From Flavisphingomonas formosensis (GTDB lineage Bacteria; Pseudomonadota; Alphaproteobacteria; Sphingomonadales; Sphingomonadaceae): a stretch of 64,000 nt of DNA. The first letter of the stretch is position 1. Every line of letters starts with the position of its first letter. The position numbers and the translations under genes were made by a program. The stretch is from positions 310,001-374,000 of the forward strand of contig NZ_WRPK01000002.1 of NCBI RefSeq assembly GCF_009755815.1, read 5' to 3'. The notes beneath the pieces are model-generated. The model did no database searches and was not told the DNA's origin. It was given only the letters and a program-made list of their open reading frames with translations. This document shows, piece by piece, positions 18,735-28,433 of the stretch.

Positions 18735-19769
18735 TCATGCGACGGCTTCCTCACGCGTCCACCGGAACTCGGTGCCGTCGGCCCAAATGCGATGCATGAC
18801 GATCACCAGCTTGCGCGCGACCGCGACGATGGCCCTGCGCAGCCCGCGCCGCTTCGCGACAGCCATGCCCCACGCCTTCAGCGTCGACCACCGCTTCGAT
18901 CGCGTCAGAAGCGCCAGCGATGCTTGGTAGAGCGTCGTGCGCATCAGCGCGTCGCCTGTCTTGGAGATCGAGCCGTTCCGATCCGTCTCGCCGCTGGCGT
19001 ACTTCCGCGGCGTCATCCCGAGGTGAGCACCGACATCGCGCGAGTGCTGGAAGCAGCTCGGATCGTCGATAACGGCGAGGAAAGTAACGGCTGTGACCGC
19101 GCCTACGCCCGGCACGCTCATGAGGCGTCGGCAGGTATCATCCCGCGCGACGGCGTCGAGAAGCATCTTGTGCAGCACGGCGCATTGCTCGCGCAACCCC
19201 GAACGCGCGATGAGCATGGGCCTCACCATGGCTGCGAGCCTCGGTCGGTCCTCAACCAGCTCCATGGCGCGCTGCTCGAACTGTCCCGACGCGATCCGGC
19301 TTGAGAGCTTGAGCCCGAAGGCGCGGAGCGTGCCGCGCACTTCGTTCTCGATGTCGCCATACTTGACCAGCAGCGTCTTACGGTTGGCGAGCAGCATCCG
19401 CAGCTCCTGGCCGACCGGGCTCTTGATGTGGACCGGCCGATACCAGCCGACGCGAATGACCTGGGCGATGGCGCGCGCGTCGTTGCGGTCTGTCTTCACC
19501 GGCATAGTCTTGGTCAGGGCGCGTAGCCGGCGCGGGTCGATGCAGATCATCGGGAGTCCACGCTCCGCCAGTTCGGAATACAGCCAGCGCGCCAGGCCGC
19601 CAATCTCCAGCCCGACCTTCTCGGGGTGAACGTCATGCTCGAGCAGCCAGTCGGCGATGGCGTTGGGCTCGGAAGGCGCCGTGCCCTCAAACTCGATCGT
19701 TCCATCCTCATCGACCACACAGATCGCCACCTCGGCCAACGAGACGTCGAGCCCAACATACTGCAACAT
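18735..19769 (-). CDS. IS110-family transposase (DEDD recombinase)
   Basis: A 344-residue intact transposase. The N-terminal RuvC-like DEDD domain shows Asp8 (GLDVS), Glu55 (GLEIGG), Asp94 and Asp97 (KTDRNDARAIA). The C-terminal Tnp_20 domain begins around LMSVPGVGAVTAVTFLAVI and contains Ser259 in the YASGETDRNG loop, the position of the catalytic serine in the IS621 family. IS110 enzymes use a DEDD/serine active site guided by a bridge RNA from the element. No frameshift or stop interrupts it, so it may be active. Start ATG 19767-19769 gives MLQYVGLDVSLAE, the usual N-terminus. Confidence 0.95.
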   Translation of the reverse strand: MLQYVGLDVSLAEVAICVVDEDGTIEFEGTAPSEPNAIADWLLEHDVHPEKVGLEIGGLARWLYSELAERGLPMICIDPRRLRALTKTMPVKTDRNDARAIAQVIRVGWYRPVHIKSPVGQELRMLLANRKTLLVKYGDIENEVRGTLRAFGLKLSSRIASGQFEQRAMELVEDRPRLAAMVRPMLIARSGLREQCAVLHKMLLDAVARDDTCRRLMSVPGVGAVTAVTFLAVIDDPSCFQHSRDVGAHLGMTPRKYASGETDRNGSISKTGDALMRTTLYQASLALLTRSKRWSTLKAWGMAVAKRRGLRRAIVAVARKLVIVMHRIWADGTEFRWTREEAVA

Positions 19770-19975
19770 GGCACCCCTACGCGTCTGTCGGCCCCATGCC
19801 GGCCCAGATCACGGTGCGCGCCGAAAAGAGTGAACCGCAATCACCCCATCTACCGGTCGTGGCGGGCGGCCTCTTCGCGCTTGACGAAGCGTGGGTGATT
19901 TGCAGACTGATCCAATAGGTTTGTAAATTACGTAATCGCCACCGACGGCGGGATCCTTTCACGCTACGGTGAACG
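19770..19975 (-). ncRNA. Candidate bridge RNA region of the IS110 element
   Basis: In the IS110 group the guide (bridge) RNA is encoded in the non-coding left end upstream of the transposase. This 206-base stretch is the right size and position. It contains potential stems: CTTCG (19872-19876) with CGAAG (19885-19889), and CGGC-CCCAT-GCCG near 19789-19801. The target- and donor-binding loops could not be assigned by eye, so the call rests on family knowledge plus location. Confidence 0.4.
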
Positions 19976-20022
19976 AAGAAACGCAACGATCCGATTTTGC
20001 TGCGGTGGAGCAGTTCGCCGCC

Positions 20023-20640
20023 CTATCGCGCAGTCACCCCTTCCAGCAGCGCGCGCGTATAATTTTCATAGACTTCCGAGATCGGCCGCCCCTCGGCGTC
20101 GATCAGTACGGCCCGATGCTGCAACACATGGTCTGGCATCGCGGTGCCACGCCGCCACAACGTCTTCACCGCTATGGTGCGCCGCGCCGGTCGCAGATCG
20201 CGCACCGCCTTTCCGAACGGCGTGTCCGTCCGCTCCAGCAGTCTGTTCATCTCCGGCGTCAGGCGGCCCGGCACATACCAATTATCCGCCTCGGACAGGA
20301 TAAGGTCGCCGCATCTGAGGCGCACCCGGCGATAGCCGATCGGTTCGTCCGGACCCACGTCCAGCCGGCGGCGCTGTTCGGCACCGGCGGGCTTCACCAC
20401 ATCCTTCACCTGTTCCGCGACGATCAGCGCCTGCGGGGCCAGATGATGCTCGCCGCACCACTGCTCCAGCACCAGCGTCGCGCTGCTGTTGGCGAGCAGC
20501 CGGGCATTGAACTCGCGCAGCAGCGCCCAGGCTTCCTCGCGCCGCGCCCGATCCTCGGCGCCCTGCCGAAGCTCATGGGCCGCGCCGGCACTTCCGGAGA
20601 GAACGAGACAGGCCGCCAGGGCAAGCATCGAAACGCGCAT
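20023..20640 (-). CDS. Exported chorismate-lyase (UbiC)-like protein
   Basis: A 205-residue protein with a signal peptide (MRVSMLALAACLVLSGSAGA, cut near residue 24). The C-terminal half resembles the UbiC fold: CGDLILSEADNWYVPGRLTP, then LLERTDTPFGKAVRDL, an internal RTIAVKTLWRRG, and VLQHRAVLIDAEGRPISEVY. UbiC converts chorismate to 4-hydroxybenzoate and is cytoplasmic. A secreted version may therefore bind rather than make aromatic acids, or act in the periplasm. The start at ATG 20638-20640 was chosen for the signal peptide; the longer frame upstream overlaps another gene. Family assignment is by motif resemblance only. Confidence 0.55.
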   Translation of the reverse strand: MRVSMLALAACLVLSGSAGAAHELRQGAEDRARREEAWALLREFNARLLANSSATLVLEQWCGEHHLAPQALIVAEQVKDVVKPAGAEQRRRLDVGPDEPIGYRRVRLRCGDLILSEADNWYVPGRLTPEMNRLLERTDTPFGKAVRDLRPARRTIAVKTLWRRGTAMPDHVLQHRAVLIDAEGRPISEVYENYTRALLEGVTAR

Positions 20641-20803
20641 GTTGCTCCGCTTGGCCCAAGCCGGCCAGGAGCGCAACCACCGGAGGGATTTTTCAAGCTT
20701 GCCCGCCTGGTTCCACGCCGGCGTTGCGTCCCAGCCTGGCACAATGGCCGAACCCGCGATTTCCGTGCGAGACAAGATGGTTTTAGAATCGTTAACCTTG
20801 CTT

Positions 20804-21004
20804 ATGTCCCACCCGATCCGAAGCGCCCGCCTCGACGCTCGACTGATCCGTCGCCGCGAAACGACGTGGACGCCGGATTGGGCGGAGATTCCGTCCGATG
20901 AACTGCGCCCGGCTCCATCCGACGCGACATGGCGGGACGACCTCCAGCTCTTCCTCACCGCCTGGGCGTTCGGCTTCGTCTTCTTCCTGGCTTTCCTGCT
21001 TTAA
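20804..21004 (+). CDS. Small membrane protein with a C-terminal transmembrane segment
   Basis: A 66-residue protein starting MSHPIRSARLDARLIRRRET and ending in a single hydrophobic helix, FLTAWAFGFVFFLAFLL, at the very C-terminus. It would be a tail-anchored inner-membrane protein. In-frame ATGs at 20744 and 20777 would extend it; 20804 was chosen because the shorter N-terminus looks coding and the upstream part overlaps the UbiC-like leader region. The acidic middle (DWAEIPSDELRPAPSD) is unlike the shadow frames. Function unknown. Confidence 0.5.
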   Translation: MSHPIRSARLDARLIRRRETTWTPDWAEIPSDELRPAPSDATWRDDLQLFLTAWAFGFVFFLAFLL

Positions 21005-21024
21005 TTCCTCACCCGGCTCTTCCC

Positions 21025-21873
21025 TCAGGCCTCGCCGGCAAGCCCCAATATATGCTGCGCCTGCTTGAGATGGGGCGCGTCGATCATCTTTCCATCCAGG
21101 CTCAGCGCGCCCGCGCCGGGATTGGCGGCAAAGGCGGCGACCACGGCACGCGCATGCGCCACCGCGGCATCGGAAGGCGTGAAGGCCGAATTGATGATCG
21201 GAATCTGGGTGGGATGGATCGCCATCATGCCGGTGAAGCCGTCACGCGCGCCGCGCACCGCATAGGCCGCCAGCCCGTCAAGATCGCGGAATGCGGGAAA
21301 CACCGTCTCGATCGCGGGAACGCCGGCAGCATGCGCGCCGAACAGCACCAGCGAACGCACGACCTGATAGGGCGGCGTGTAGCTGCCGTCATCCTCGCGC
21401 GCGCTGGCCGCCCCGATTGCGGCGGGCAGGTCCTCCGCTCCCCAGGTCAGGCCGCATAGCCGATCGCTGGAGTTGCCGAAGCTGCCCAGCCCGAAAACCG
21501 CCGATGGCGTCTCACTGCCGATCGGCAGGATGCGGGCGCTGTCGTTGCCCGCCTTCGTCAGCAGCGCGTCGAGCGCGGCGATGGAGTTGCCGCCCTCCGC
21601 CTTGGGCAGCATGATGCCGTCCGGAGCCGCATCCGCGACCGCTGCTACATCATCCTCGGCCATGCCGGAATCGAGCGGATTGATCCGCACGAACAGCGTC
21701 TTCGTGCGCGGGCGCGCGAGGAACTCGGCGATCGCCTGCCGCGCCTCGTCCTTCCTGCTCGCCGCCACCGCGTCCTCGAGATCGAGGATCAGCGCGTCGG
21801 CACCGATGCCCAGGGCCTTTTCCATCCGCTCCGGCCGGTCTCCGGGCACGAACAACAGCGATCGCAATCTCAT
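21025..21873 (-). CDS. HpcH/HpaI aldolase / CitE-like CoA ester lyase
   Basis: A 282-residue TIM-barrel protein of the citrate-lyase-beta-like family (CitE-like, malyl-/citramalyl-CoA lyase group). It begins MRLRSLLFVPGDRPERMEKA and carries DALILDLEDAV (metal/acid ligand region), LFVRINPLDS, IMLPKAEGG and LTWGAEDLPAAIGA, followed by GFTGMMAIHPTQIPIIN. No CitD/CitF partners are nearby, so it is not a citrate lyase subunit. It more likely acts on a 3-hydroxy-dicarboxylyl-CoA such as malyl- or citramalyl-CoA. The start overlaps the preceding small membrane gene (ATGA). Confidence 0.88.
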   Translation of the reverse strand: MRLRSLLFVPGDRPERMEKALGIGADALILDLEDAVAASRKDEARQAIAEFLARPRTKTLFVRINPLDSGMAEDDVAAVADAAPDGIMLPKAEGGNSIAALDALLTKAGNDSARILPIGSETPSAVFGLGSFGNSSDRLCGLTWGAEDLPAAIGAASAREDDGSYTPPYQVVRSLVLFGAHAAGVPAIETVFPAFRDLDGLAAYAVRGARDGFTGMMAIHPTQIPIINSAFTPSDAAVAHARAVVAAFAANPGAGALSLDGKMIDAPHLKQAQHILGLAGEA

Positions 21874-22130
21874 GCAGGGTCCTTCTTGCGGATTATGTAA
21901 CGATAGACGCCGATCAGGTTGATGATCAGCAGCACGATATTCTGCGTGCCTATGCCCTGCGCGTCCGGCTTGAGGAAACCCCAGCCAATCAGTGTGAGGG
22001 ACGAGCTGACGAAGATGACGAAGCCGATGCCGGTCCATCGACGCCCGAGATCCAACGATACGATCAATGCCGCGACGGCACCTGCAACCGCGCCATACCA
22101 TTCCAGCCCCTGGACGATCGCCTGCTGCAT
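21870..22130 (-). CDS. Small integral membrane protein
   Basis: An 86-residue protein with three predicted hydrophobic helices: GAVAGAVAALIVSLDL, GFVIFVSSSLTLIGWGFL and NIVLLIINLIGVYRYII. It ends in a basic RKKDPA tail. It overlaps the TPR gene upstream and the CitE-like gene downstream by four bases each (ATGA), so it is translated as the middle member of a coupled operon. The pattern resembles half of a PnuC/SWEET-like small transporter, but I do not recognise a named family. Confidence 0.7.
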   Translation of the reverse strand: MQQAIVQGLEWYGAVAGAVAALIVSLDLGRRWTGIGFVIFVSSSLTLIGWGFLKPDAQGIGTQNIVLLIINLIGVYRYIIRKKDPA

Positions 22131-23881
22131 CAGCCGCCGGATTCGTTATCCAGCACATTGGCAGGCTCGGGCGGCGGTGCCGGCACCAGCCCGGCCTTGC
22201 GCAAGATGCCGAGGCTGAGATCGCGCAGCTTCGGCGCGATCTGGTACCGGTCGAGCAGCGGCCCCGGATCCTGCGTCGCCTTGGGTGCGAGCGCGGCGTA
22301 ATGACGCCAGGCTTCACCCGCTTCGTCGCTATTGTTGTTGGCCGCTTCCACCACAGCCATGGTGAGATAATAGAAGGTGCTGGTGCCGCTGGCCGGCGGC
22401 GTCATCTTCCGCGCCTCGATCAGCGCATTGCGATAGTCGTGACGCTCCAGCGCCGAATAGACCAGCGGCGTATAGAAGGACGCCGGAGCGTTGGGATCCA
22501 GCGCGATCGCCTTGCGCGAAATCGTCTCCGCGGCGGTATCGCCGCAATTCAGCAGCAGCACGGCAACCGTCGCCATCATGTCTGGATCATGGGGATTGAG
22601 CTCGATCGCCCGCTCCCCCTCCCGCTTGGCGAGATCGCACGATCCGGAGAAATAGGCGGCCCGCGCAAAGGCATAATGGGCGAAGGGCAGGAAGGGATCG
22701 CCCGCAACGGCGGCCCGGGCCAGGCCGAATGCGCGCTCGGTCGGATTGCCGGGTTCGGTGTCATAGCCGAACACCTGCTCGTCGATCGTCAGATAGGCTT
22801 GCGCGGCGAGCGCCTGCGCATTGTTGGGATCGATCTCCAGCGTCCGGTCCACGCAGGCACGGGTCTCGGCATGCATCGCCACGCTGCGCTCGCGCTTGTA
22901 GCGATAGAGCATCAGTTGACAGGCATAGCCTGGCGCCGGGTTGTCCGAATATTGCGCGCGCTGATCGGTGGCGATCACGCCGTAGGACTGGATGAGATCG
23001 GCCAGGATCGGCGACAGGGAATCCGCCACCATCTCCGGCTTATGTGCCAGCGTCACCTGATCGGACCAAAGCAGCACGTCCGATCGGGCACGCCAGAGGC
23101 GCAGATAGAGAATCGGCTTGGGCCCCTCGACGATCTCGCCGGTCAGCCGATAATCGACCGCCGGCCCCGGATTGGCCGCAGCACCCGGCTTGGCCGGCGC
23201 GGCTGGCACCGAGCGCAGCCGGACGAGCCAGGAGCGCCGCAACCCGTCCAGCAACACCGAATCCGCCATGGCGGCGCTTTCCGCCTCGTCGGGCGGGGCT
23301 GTCACGCGGCTGAGTTCCAGCAGCGGCGGGGTCACCAGCGCTTCGCGCGCGGGAACCGCCGCCTGCGGCTGTTGCTGTATGGTGCCGGCGATCCAGACCC
23401 AGAGCAACAGCGAGACGAAACCCAGCAACACCAGCAGCGCGCCGATCGCCACCCAGGAGCGGCGCGGCTTGGCTGTTGCCGGCGGCGCAGGCGGCACCGG
23501 CCGGGCGAACTGTTCGGCAGGCGGCTCGCTGGGCTCGAAATGGACGCGGTACCGGCCCTGGGGCACGGACAGCCGAATATCGTCGGCCGGCGGATGCTGG
23601 GCATAATGCGCCTCCAGCATGCGGCGCAGCCGGCCGACCTGGACACGGGGATAGCTGTCCGACTGCGCGTCGAAATCCGGCGACCGGCCGAGGCCGTCGA
23701 CGGCGACCGCATAGGCCTTCAGCTCGTCGCCCTGGCCGTTCAGCGTGGCATCGACCAGGAATGAAAGCAGCCGGCGCATGACCGGCGCCCGCTCGAACTC
23801 GGCGGTGCCTGAGATCTGCTCGACCTCGGAGAGGATTCGCGCGCGAAAGGGGTCGGGGGTGACCGCGGGGTCATCTGCCAT
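22130..23881 (-). CDS. Winged-helix / transmembrane / TPR protein
   Basis: A 583-residue three-part protein. Residues 1-115 form the wHTH-like domain often found at the N-terminus of adenylate-cyclase-type TPR proteins (FLVDATLNGQGDELKAYAVA, YPRVQVGRLRRMLEAHYA, IRLSVPQGRYRVHF). One transmembrane helix follows at about 145-165 (IGALLVLLGFVSLLLWVWI). The periplasmic part holds several TPR-like repeats (TLEIDPNNAQALAAQAYLT, AIELNPHDPDMMATVAVLL, AIALDPNAPASFYTPLVYS). This is the layout of CadC/ToxR-type membrane-bound regulators, with DNA binding inside and sensing outside. It is first in the operon with the small membrane protein and CitE-like lyase. Its regulatory role is inferred. Confidence 0.75.
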   Translation of the reverse strand: MADDPAVTPDPFRARILSEVEQISGTAEFERAPVMRRLLSFLVDATLNGQGDELKAYAVAVDGLGRSPDFDAQSDSYPRVQVGRLRRMLEAHYAQHPPADDIRLSVPQGRYRVHFEPSEPPAEQFARPVPPAPPATAKPRRSWVAIGALLVLLGFVSLLLWVWIAGTIQQQPQAAVPAREALVTPPLLELSRVTAPPDEAESAAMADSVLLDGLRRSWLVRLRSVPAAPAKPGAAANPGPAVDYRLTGEIVEGPKPILYLRLWRARSDVLLWSDQVTLAHKPEMVADSLSPILADLIQSYGVIATDQRAQYSDNPAPGYACQLMLYRYKRERSVAMHAETRACVDRTLEIDPNNAQALAAQAYLTIDEQVFGYDTEPGNPTERAFGLARAAVAGDPFLPFAHYAFARAAYFSGSCDLAKREGERAIELNPHDPDMMATVAVLLLNCGDTAAETISRKAIALDPNAPASFYTPLVYSALERHDYRNALIEARKMTPPASGTSTFYYLTMAVVEAANNNSDEAGEAWRHYAALAPKATQDPGPLLDRYQIAPKLRDLSLGILRKAGLVPAPPPEPANVLDNESGG

Positions 23882-24434
23882 GTTCGATCTGCCCCTCAGC
23901 GCCCCGGCTTTTTACGCATACACACATGTTACCGTGAAATGGCACCTTCTGACATCAGCCTATAGCGATCTGGCATTTCCGCCGCCATCCCCTTTTTCCT
24001 GCACGGATATGCAAGCTCGAACGCCGTCCGGCTGCGAATATCGATCCGTTTCGCGCATCGGATCCACCCATTGCCGGCACAAAGCAGGCCGATGACAGCG
24101 ATTATTCACCGTGAAAGACGGTCTCACACTTAATTGCACAACCCGTTTTCGGCACGAGGGTTGTCAAGCGAGGCCATGATCCGAACGGCCGACGATGGTT
24201 CTGGTCCCATCCCGGCAGGTTCGATCGCACCGGTCTCGCGTAAGGCTTGGAACGCCCACCAATCAGCTCTCCCCCACAGAGCTGCATGTGCGTTCAGGCC
24301 GCTCTCTGGCCCGGCCACGCCACCCCCCACAGGCGTGGCCGGGTCAGTTCTCACCCATCGCTGCCGGTTGATTGCGCGCCGGATGGTGTCTGCCCGATTG
24401 GCGGGAGGCGAACGCTCCCCTATCTAGAGCAGCG
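23882..24434. other. 553-base intergenic region with a strong hairpin
   Basis: Separates divergent genes (TPR protein to the left, ABC exporter to the right). It contains a less GC-rich stretch near 23920-24010, the 9-mer ACCGTGAAA twice (about 23932 and 24110), and a perfect 12-bp hairpin at 24310-24343. A 74-codon minus-strand frame (24130-24354) covers the hairpin but has no recognisable content, so I did not call it a gene. Promoters for both flanking genes must lie here. Confidence 0.5.
24310..24343. repeat. Perfect 12-bp inverted repeat
   Basis: CCCGGCCACGCC (24310-24321), loop ACCCCCCACA, GGCGTGGCCGGG (24332-24343). Neither side is followed by a T-run, so it is not a classical terminator. 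It lies about 90 bases upstream of the ABC exporter start and could be an operator or an mRNA leader hairpin. Confidence 0.7.
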
Positions 24435-26249
24435 ATGCCACCCGATCGCCCCACAGAACAGCAGAACCCCGCCGATGGCTGGGGGGCGCTGCGCCGCTTC
24501 ATTCCCTATCTCTGGCCGAAGGGCGAGACGCGCCTGCGGCTGACCGTGGTCGTCGCGCTGCTGCTGGTGCTGCTGTCCAAGGCGGTCACCTTGCTGATGC
24601 CCTTCGCCTATAAGGGCGCGATCGATCGCATGGCGCCGGGCCTGCAGCCGGCCGCCGGCCTCGCCATCGCTCTGGTGGTCGCCTATGCCGGGGCCCGCTT
24701 CGGCGGCGTGCTGTTCGACAATCTGCGCAACGCGATCTTCGAACGGGTCGGCCAGGATGCCGCGCGGCGCCTCTCGGTCGAGGTGTTCCGCCATCTCCAT
24801 GCGCTGTCGCTGCGCTTCCACCTCGAACGGCGCACCGGCGCACTGACCAAGATCGTCGAGCGCGGCACCAAGAGCATCGATACGATGCTCTACTTCATCC
24901 TGTTCAACATCGGCCCGACGGTGATCGAGCTGACCGCAGTCTGCGTGATCTTCTTCGTGAAGTTCGGCCCCGGCCTCGTCGTCGCCACCGTCGTCATGGT
25001 TGCGGCCTATATCCTCTTCACCCGGACCGTGACCGAATGGCGCACCAAGATGCGCCGCGCGATGGTGGAGCATGACAACAACGCCGTCGCCCGCGCGGTG
25101 GATTCGCTGCTCAATTACGAGACGGTCAAATATTTCAGCGCGGAGGAGCGCGAGACGCAGCGCTACGGGCTCGCCGTGCGCAACTATGCCGACGCCGCCG
25201 TCCAGAACGAGACGTCGCTGGCCTGGCTCAACATCGGCCAGTCCTTCATCACCAACCTGATGATGGCCGGCGCGATGGGCTATACCGTCTGGGGCTGGAG
25301 TCGCGGCCAGTTCAGCACCGGCGACGTCGTGCTGGTCAACACCCTGCTCTCCCAGCTTTTCCGCCCGCTCGATCTGCTCGGCATGGTCTATCGCGAGATC
25401 CGCCAGGGGCTGATCGACATGGAGGCGATGTTCGGCCTGATCGATACGCCCGCCGAGGTGGTCGATCTTCCCGGCGCGCCACCGCTCACCGTCAACAGCG
25501 GCCGCGTGCGCTTCGAGCATGTCGATTTCGCCTATGATCCGCAGCGGCCGATCCTCAAGGATGTGAGCTTCGACGTGCCCGGAGGCGCGACCCTGGCGGT
25601 GGTCGGCCCTTCCGGCGCCGGCAAGTCCACCCTCGCCCGCATCCTCTTCCGTTTCTACGAGATCGCCGACGGGCGGGTGACGATCGACGGGCAGGACATT
25701 GCCGCCGTCGGCCAGGAATCGCTGCGCAAGGCGATCGGCATCGTCCCGCAGGATACGGTGCTGTTCAACGACACGATCGGCTATAATATCGGCTATGGCC
25801 GCGAAGGCGCGACCCAGGCCGACATCGAGGCGGCGGCGCGCGGCGCGGCGATCCACGATTTCATCCTCTCCCTGCCGCAAGGCTATGCGACGCGCGTCGG
25901 CGAGCGCGGTCTCAAATTGTCAGGCGGCGAGAAGCAGCGCGTCGCGATCGCCCGCACCCTGCTCAAGAATCCGCCGCTGCTTATCCTCGACGAGGCGACC
26001 AGCGCGCTCGACAGCCGCACCGAGGCCGAGATCCAGTCGACCCTCCAGGCAGTGGAGCAGGGCCGCACCACCATCGTCATCGCTCACCGCCTCTCCACCA
26101 TCGTCCATGCCGACGAGATCGTCGTGCTGGAGGCCGGCCGCATTGCCGAACGCGGCACCCACGCCGCGCTGCTGGCCCGCGACGGCCTCTACGCCGAAAT
26201 GTGGGCCCGCCAGGCCGCCGAACGCGAAGAAGCCCTCGCCGCGGAATAG
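24435..26249 (+). CDS. Atm1/ABCB7-type ABC exporter
   Basis: A 604-residue half transporter with an N-terminal six-helix domain and a C-terminal ATPase. The Walker A GPSGAGKS is near residue 392, the signature LSGGEKQRVAIARTLLKNPP and Walker B LLILDEATSALD follow, and the H-loop is IVIAHRLSTI. The transmembrane domain has the Atm1/HMT1 features HLHALSLRFHLERRTGALTK and ERGTKSIDTMLYF..NIGPT, typical of mitochondrial Atm1 and Novosphingobium NaAtm1, which export glutathione-metal or glutathione-polysulfide conjugates. Start ATG 24435 (MPPDRPTEQQN). It probably acts as a homodimer in the inner membrane. Confidence 0.93.
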   Translation: MPPDRPTEQQNPADGWGALRRFIPYLWPKGETRLRLTVVVALLLVLLSKAVTLLMPFAYKGAIDRMAPGLQPAAGLAIALVVAYAGARFGGVLFDNLRNAIFERVGQDAARRLSVEVFRHLHALSLRFHLERRTGALTKIVERGTKSIDTMLYFILFNIGPTVIELTAVCVIFFVKFGPGLVVATVVMVAAYILFTRTVTEWRTKMRRAMVEHDNNAVARAVDSLLNYETVKYFSAEERETQRYGLAVRNYADAAVQNETSLAWLNIGQSFITNLMMAGAMGYTVWGWSRGQFSTGDVVLVNTLLSQLFRPLDLLGMVYREIRQGLIDMEAMFGLIDTPAEVVDLPGAPPLTVNSGRVRFEHVDFAYDPQRPILKDVSFDVPGGATLAVVGPSGAGKSTLARILFRFYEIADGRVTIDGQDIAAVGQESLRKAIGIVPQDTVLFNDTIGYNIGYGREGATQADIEAAARGAAIHDFILSLPQGYATRVGERGLKLSGGEKQRVAIARTLLKNPPLLILDEATSALDSRTEAEIQSTLQAVEQGRTTIVIAHRLSTIVHADEIVVLEAGRIAERGTHAALLARDGLYAEMWARQAAEREEALAAE

Positions 26250-26258
26250 CCCTTCCTA

Positions 26259-26284
26259 AATCCTCCCCCTGTGGAGAAGGATGA
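26259..26284. repeat. Half REP-like palindrome
   Basis: AATCCTCCCCCTGTGGAGAAGGATGAG is a degenerate single unit of the CATCCTCCCC family (arms ATCCTCCCC / GAGAAGGAT). It lies between the ABC exporter stop and recQ. Confidence 0.5.
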
Positions 26285-26324
26285 GATAAGGCGGCCCCCA
26301 GCTTCAAGGAATTTACCCCGCCCC

Positions 26325-28100
<1,776 letters not shown>

Positions 28101-28143
28101 GCCGCCCGGCTCTCACTAAGCTGTGATGATTGGAACGCATAAG

Positions 28144-28404
28144 CCCCTCCCCCGAAGGGCAGGGTTATCGCATATGAACGGCAGAGTTCTTCATCCTCCC
28201 CATCGCAGATGGGGAGGGGGACCGCGCGCAGCGCGGTGGAGGGGAAATGCGCGGCTGGCTAACGGCTCGCACTTTGCAAATGCACGGTATTTCCCCTCCA
28301 CCAGCCTTCGGCTGGTCCCCCTCCCCAGCAGAGCTGGGGAGGATGAGGAGGCCCGCATGCAGCGATTTCGCCATATGCGATAACCCTCCCCTTCAGGGGA
28401 GGGG
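28144..28404. repeat. Nested composite REP-like element
   Basis: Outer arms 28144-28176 and 28372-28404 are inverted repeats matching at 31 of 33 positions, including the perfect 16-mer AGGGTTATCGCATATG. They begin with the CCCCTCCCCTTCAGGGG core also seen at 8645. Inside lies a second inverted pair of the CATCCTCCCC family (about 28192-28240 and 28297-28346), the same layout as at 5244 and 6559. The element fills the space between recQ and the TonB receptor, which are transcribed towards each other. Confidence 0.9.
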
Positions 28405-28433
28405 TGAAAGAGTCAGGCTGCACGCAGCTTTCC

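Larger units (their letters stand above)
18735..19975 (-). mobile_element. IS110-family insertion sequence (boundaries approximate)
   Basis: A complete IS110-type transposase with about 200 bases of upstream non-coding DNA. IS110 elements lack terminal inverted repeats, so ends were not visible. The limits given run from the transposase stop to just before the next gene's 3' region. It sits at the edge of the lower-GC patch (17.2-18.7 kb), in the gap between the unknown membrane protein and the UbiC-like gene, without visibly breaking either. Confidence 0.75.

Noticed and set aside
24130-24354. 74-codon minus-strand frame between the TPR protein and the ABC exporter
   Set aside because: Spans the perfect hairpin and has no family signature; coding potential is not convincing.
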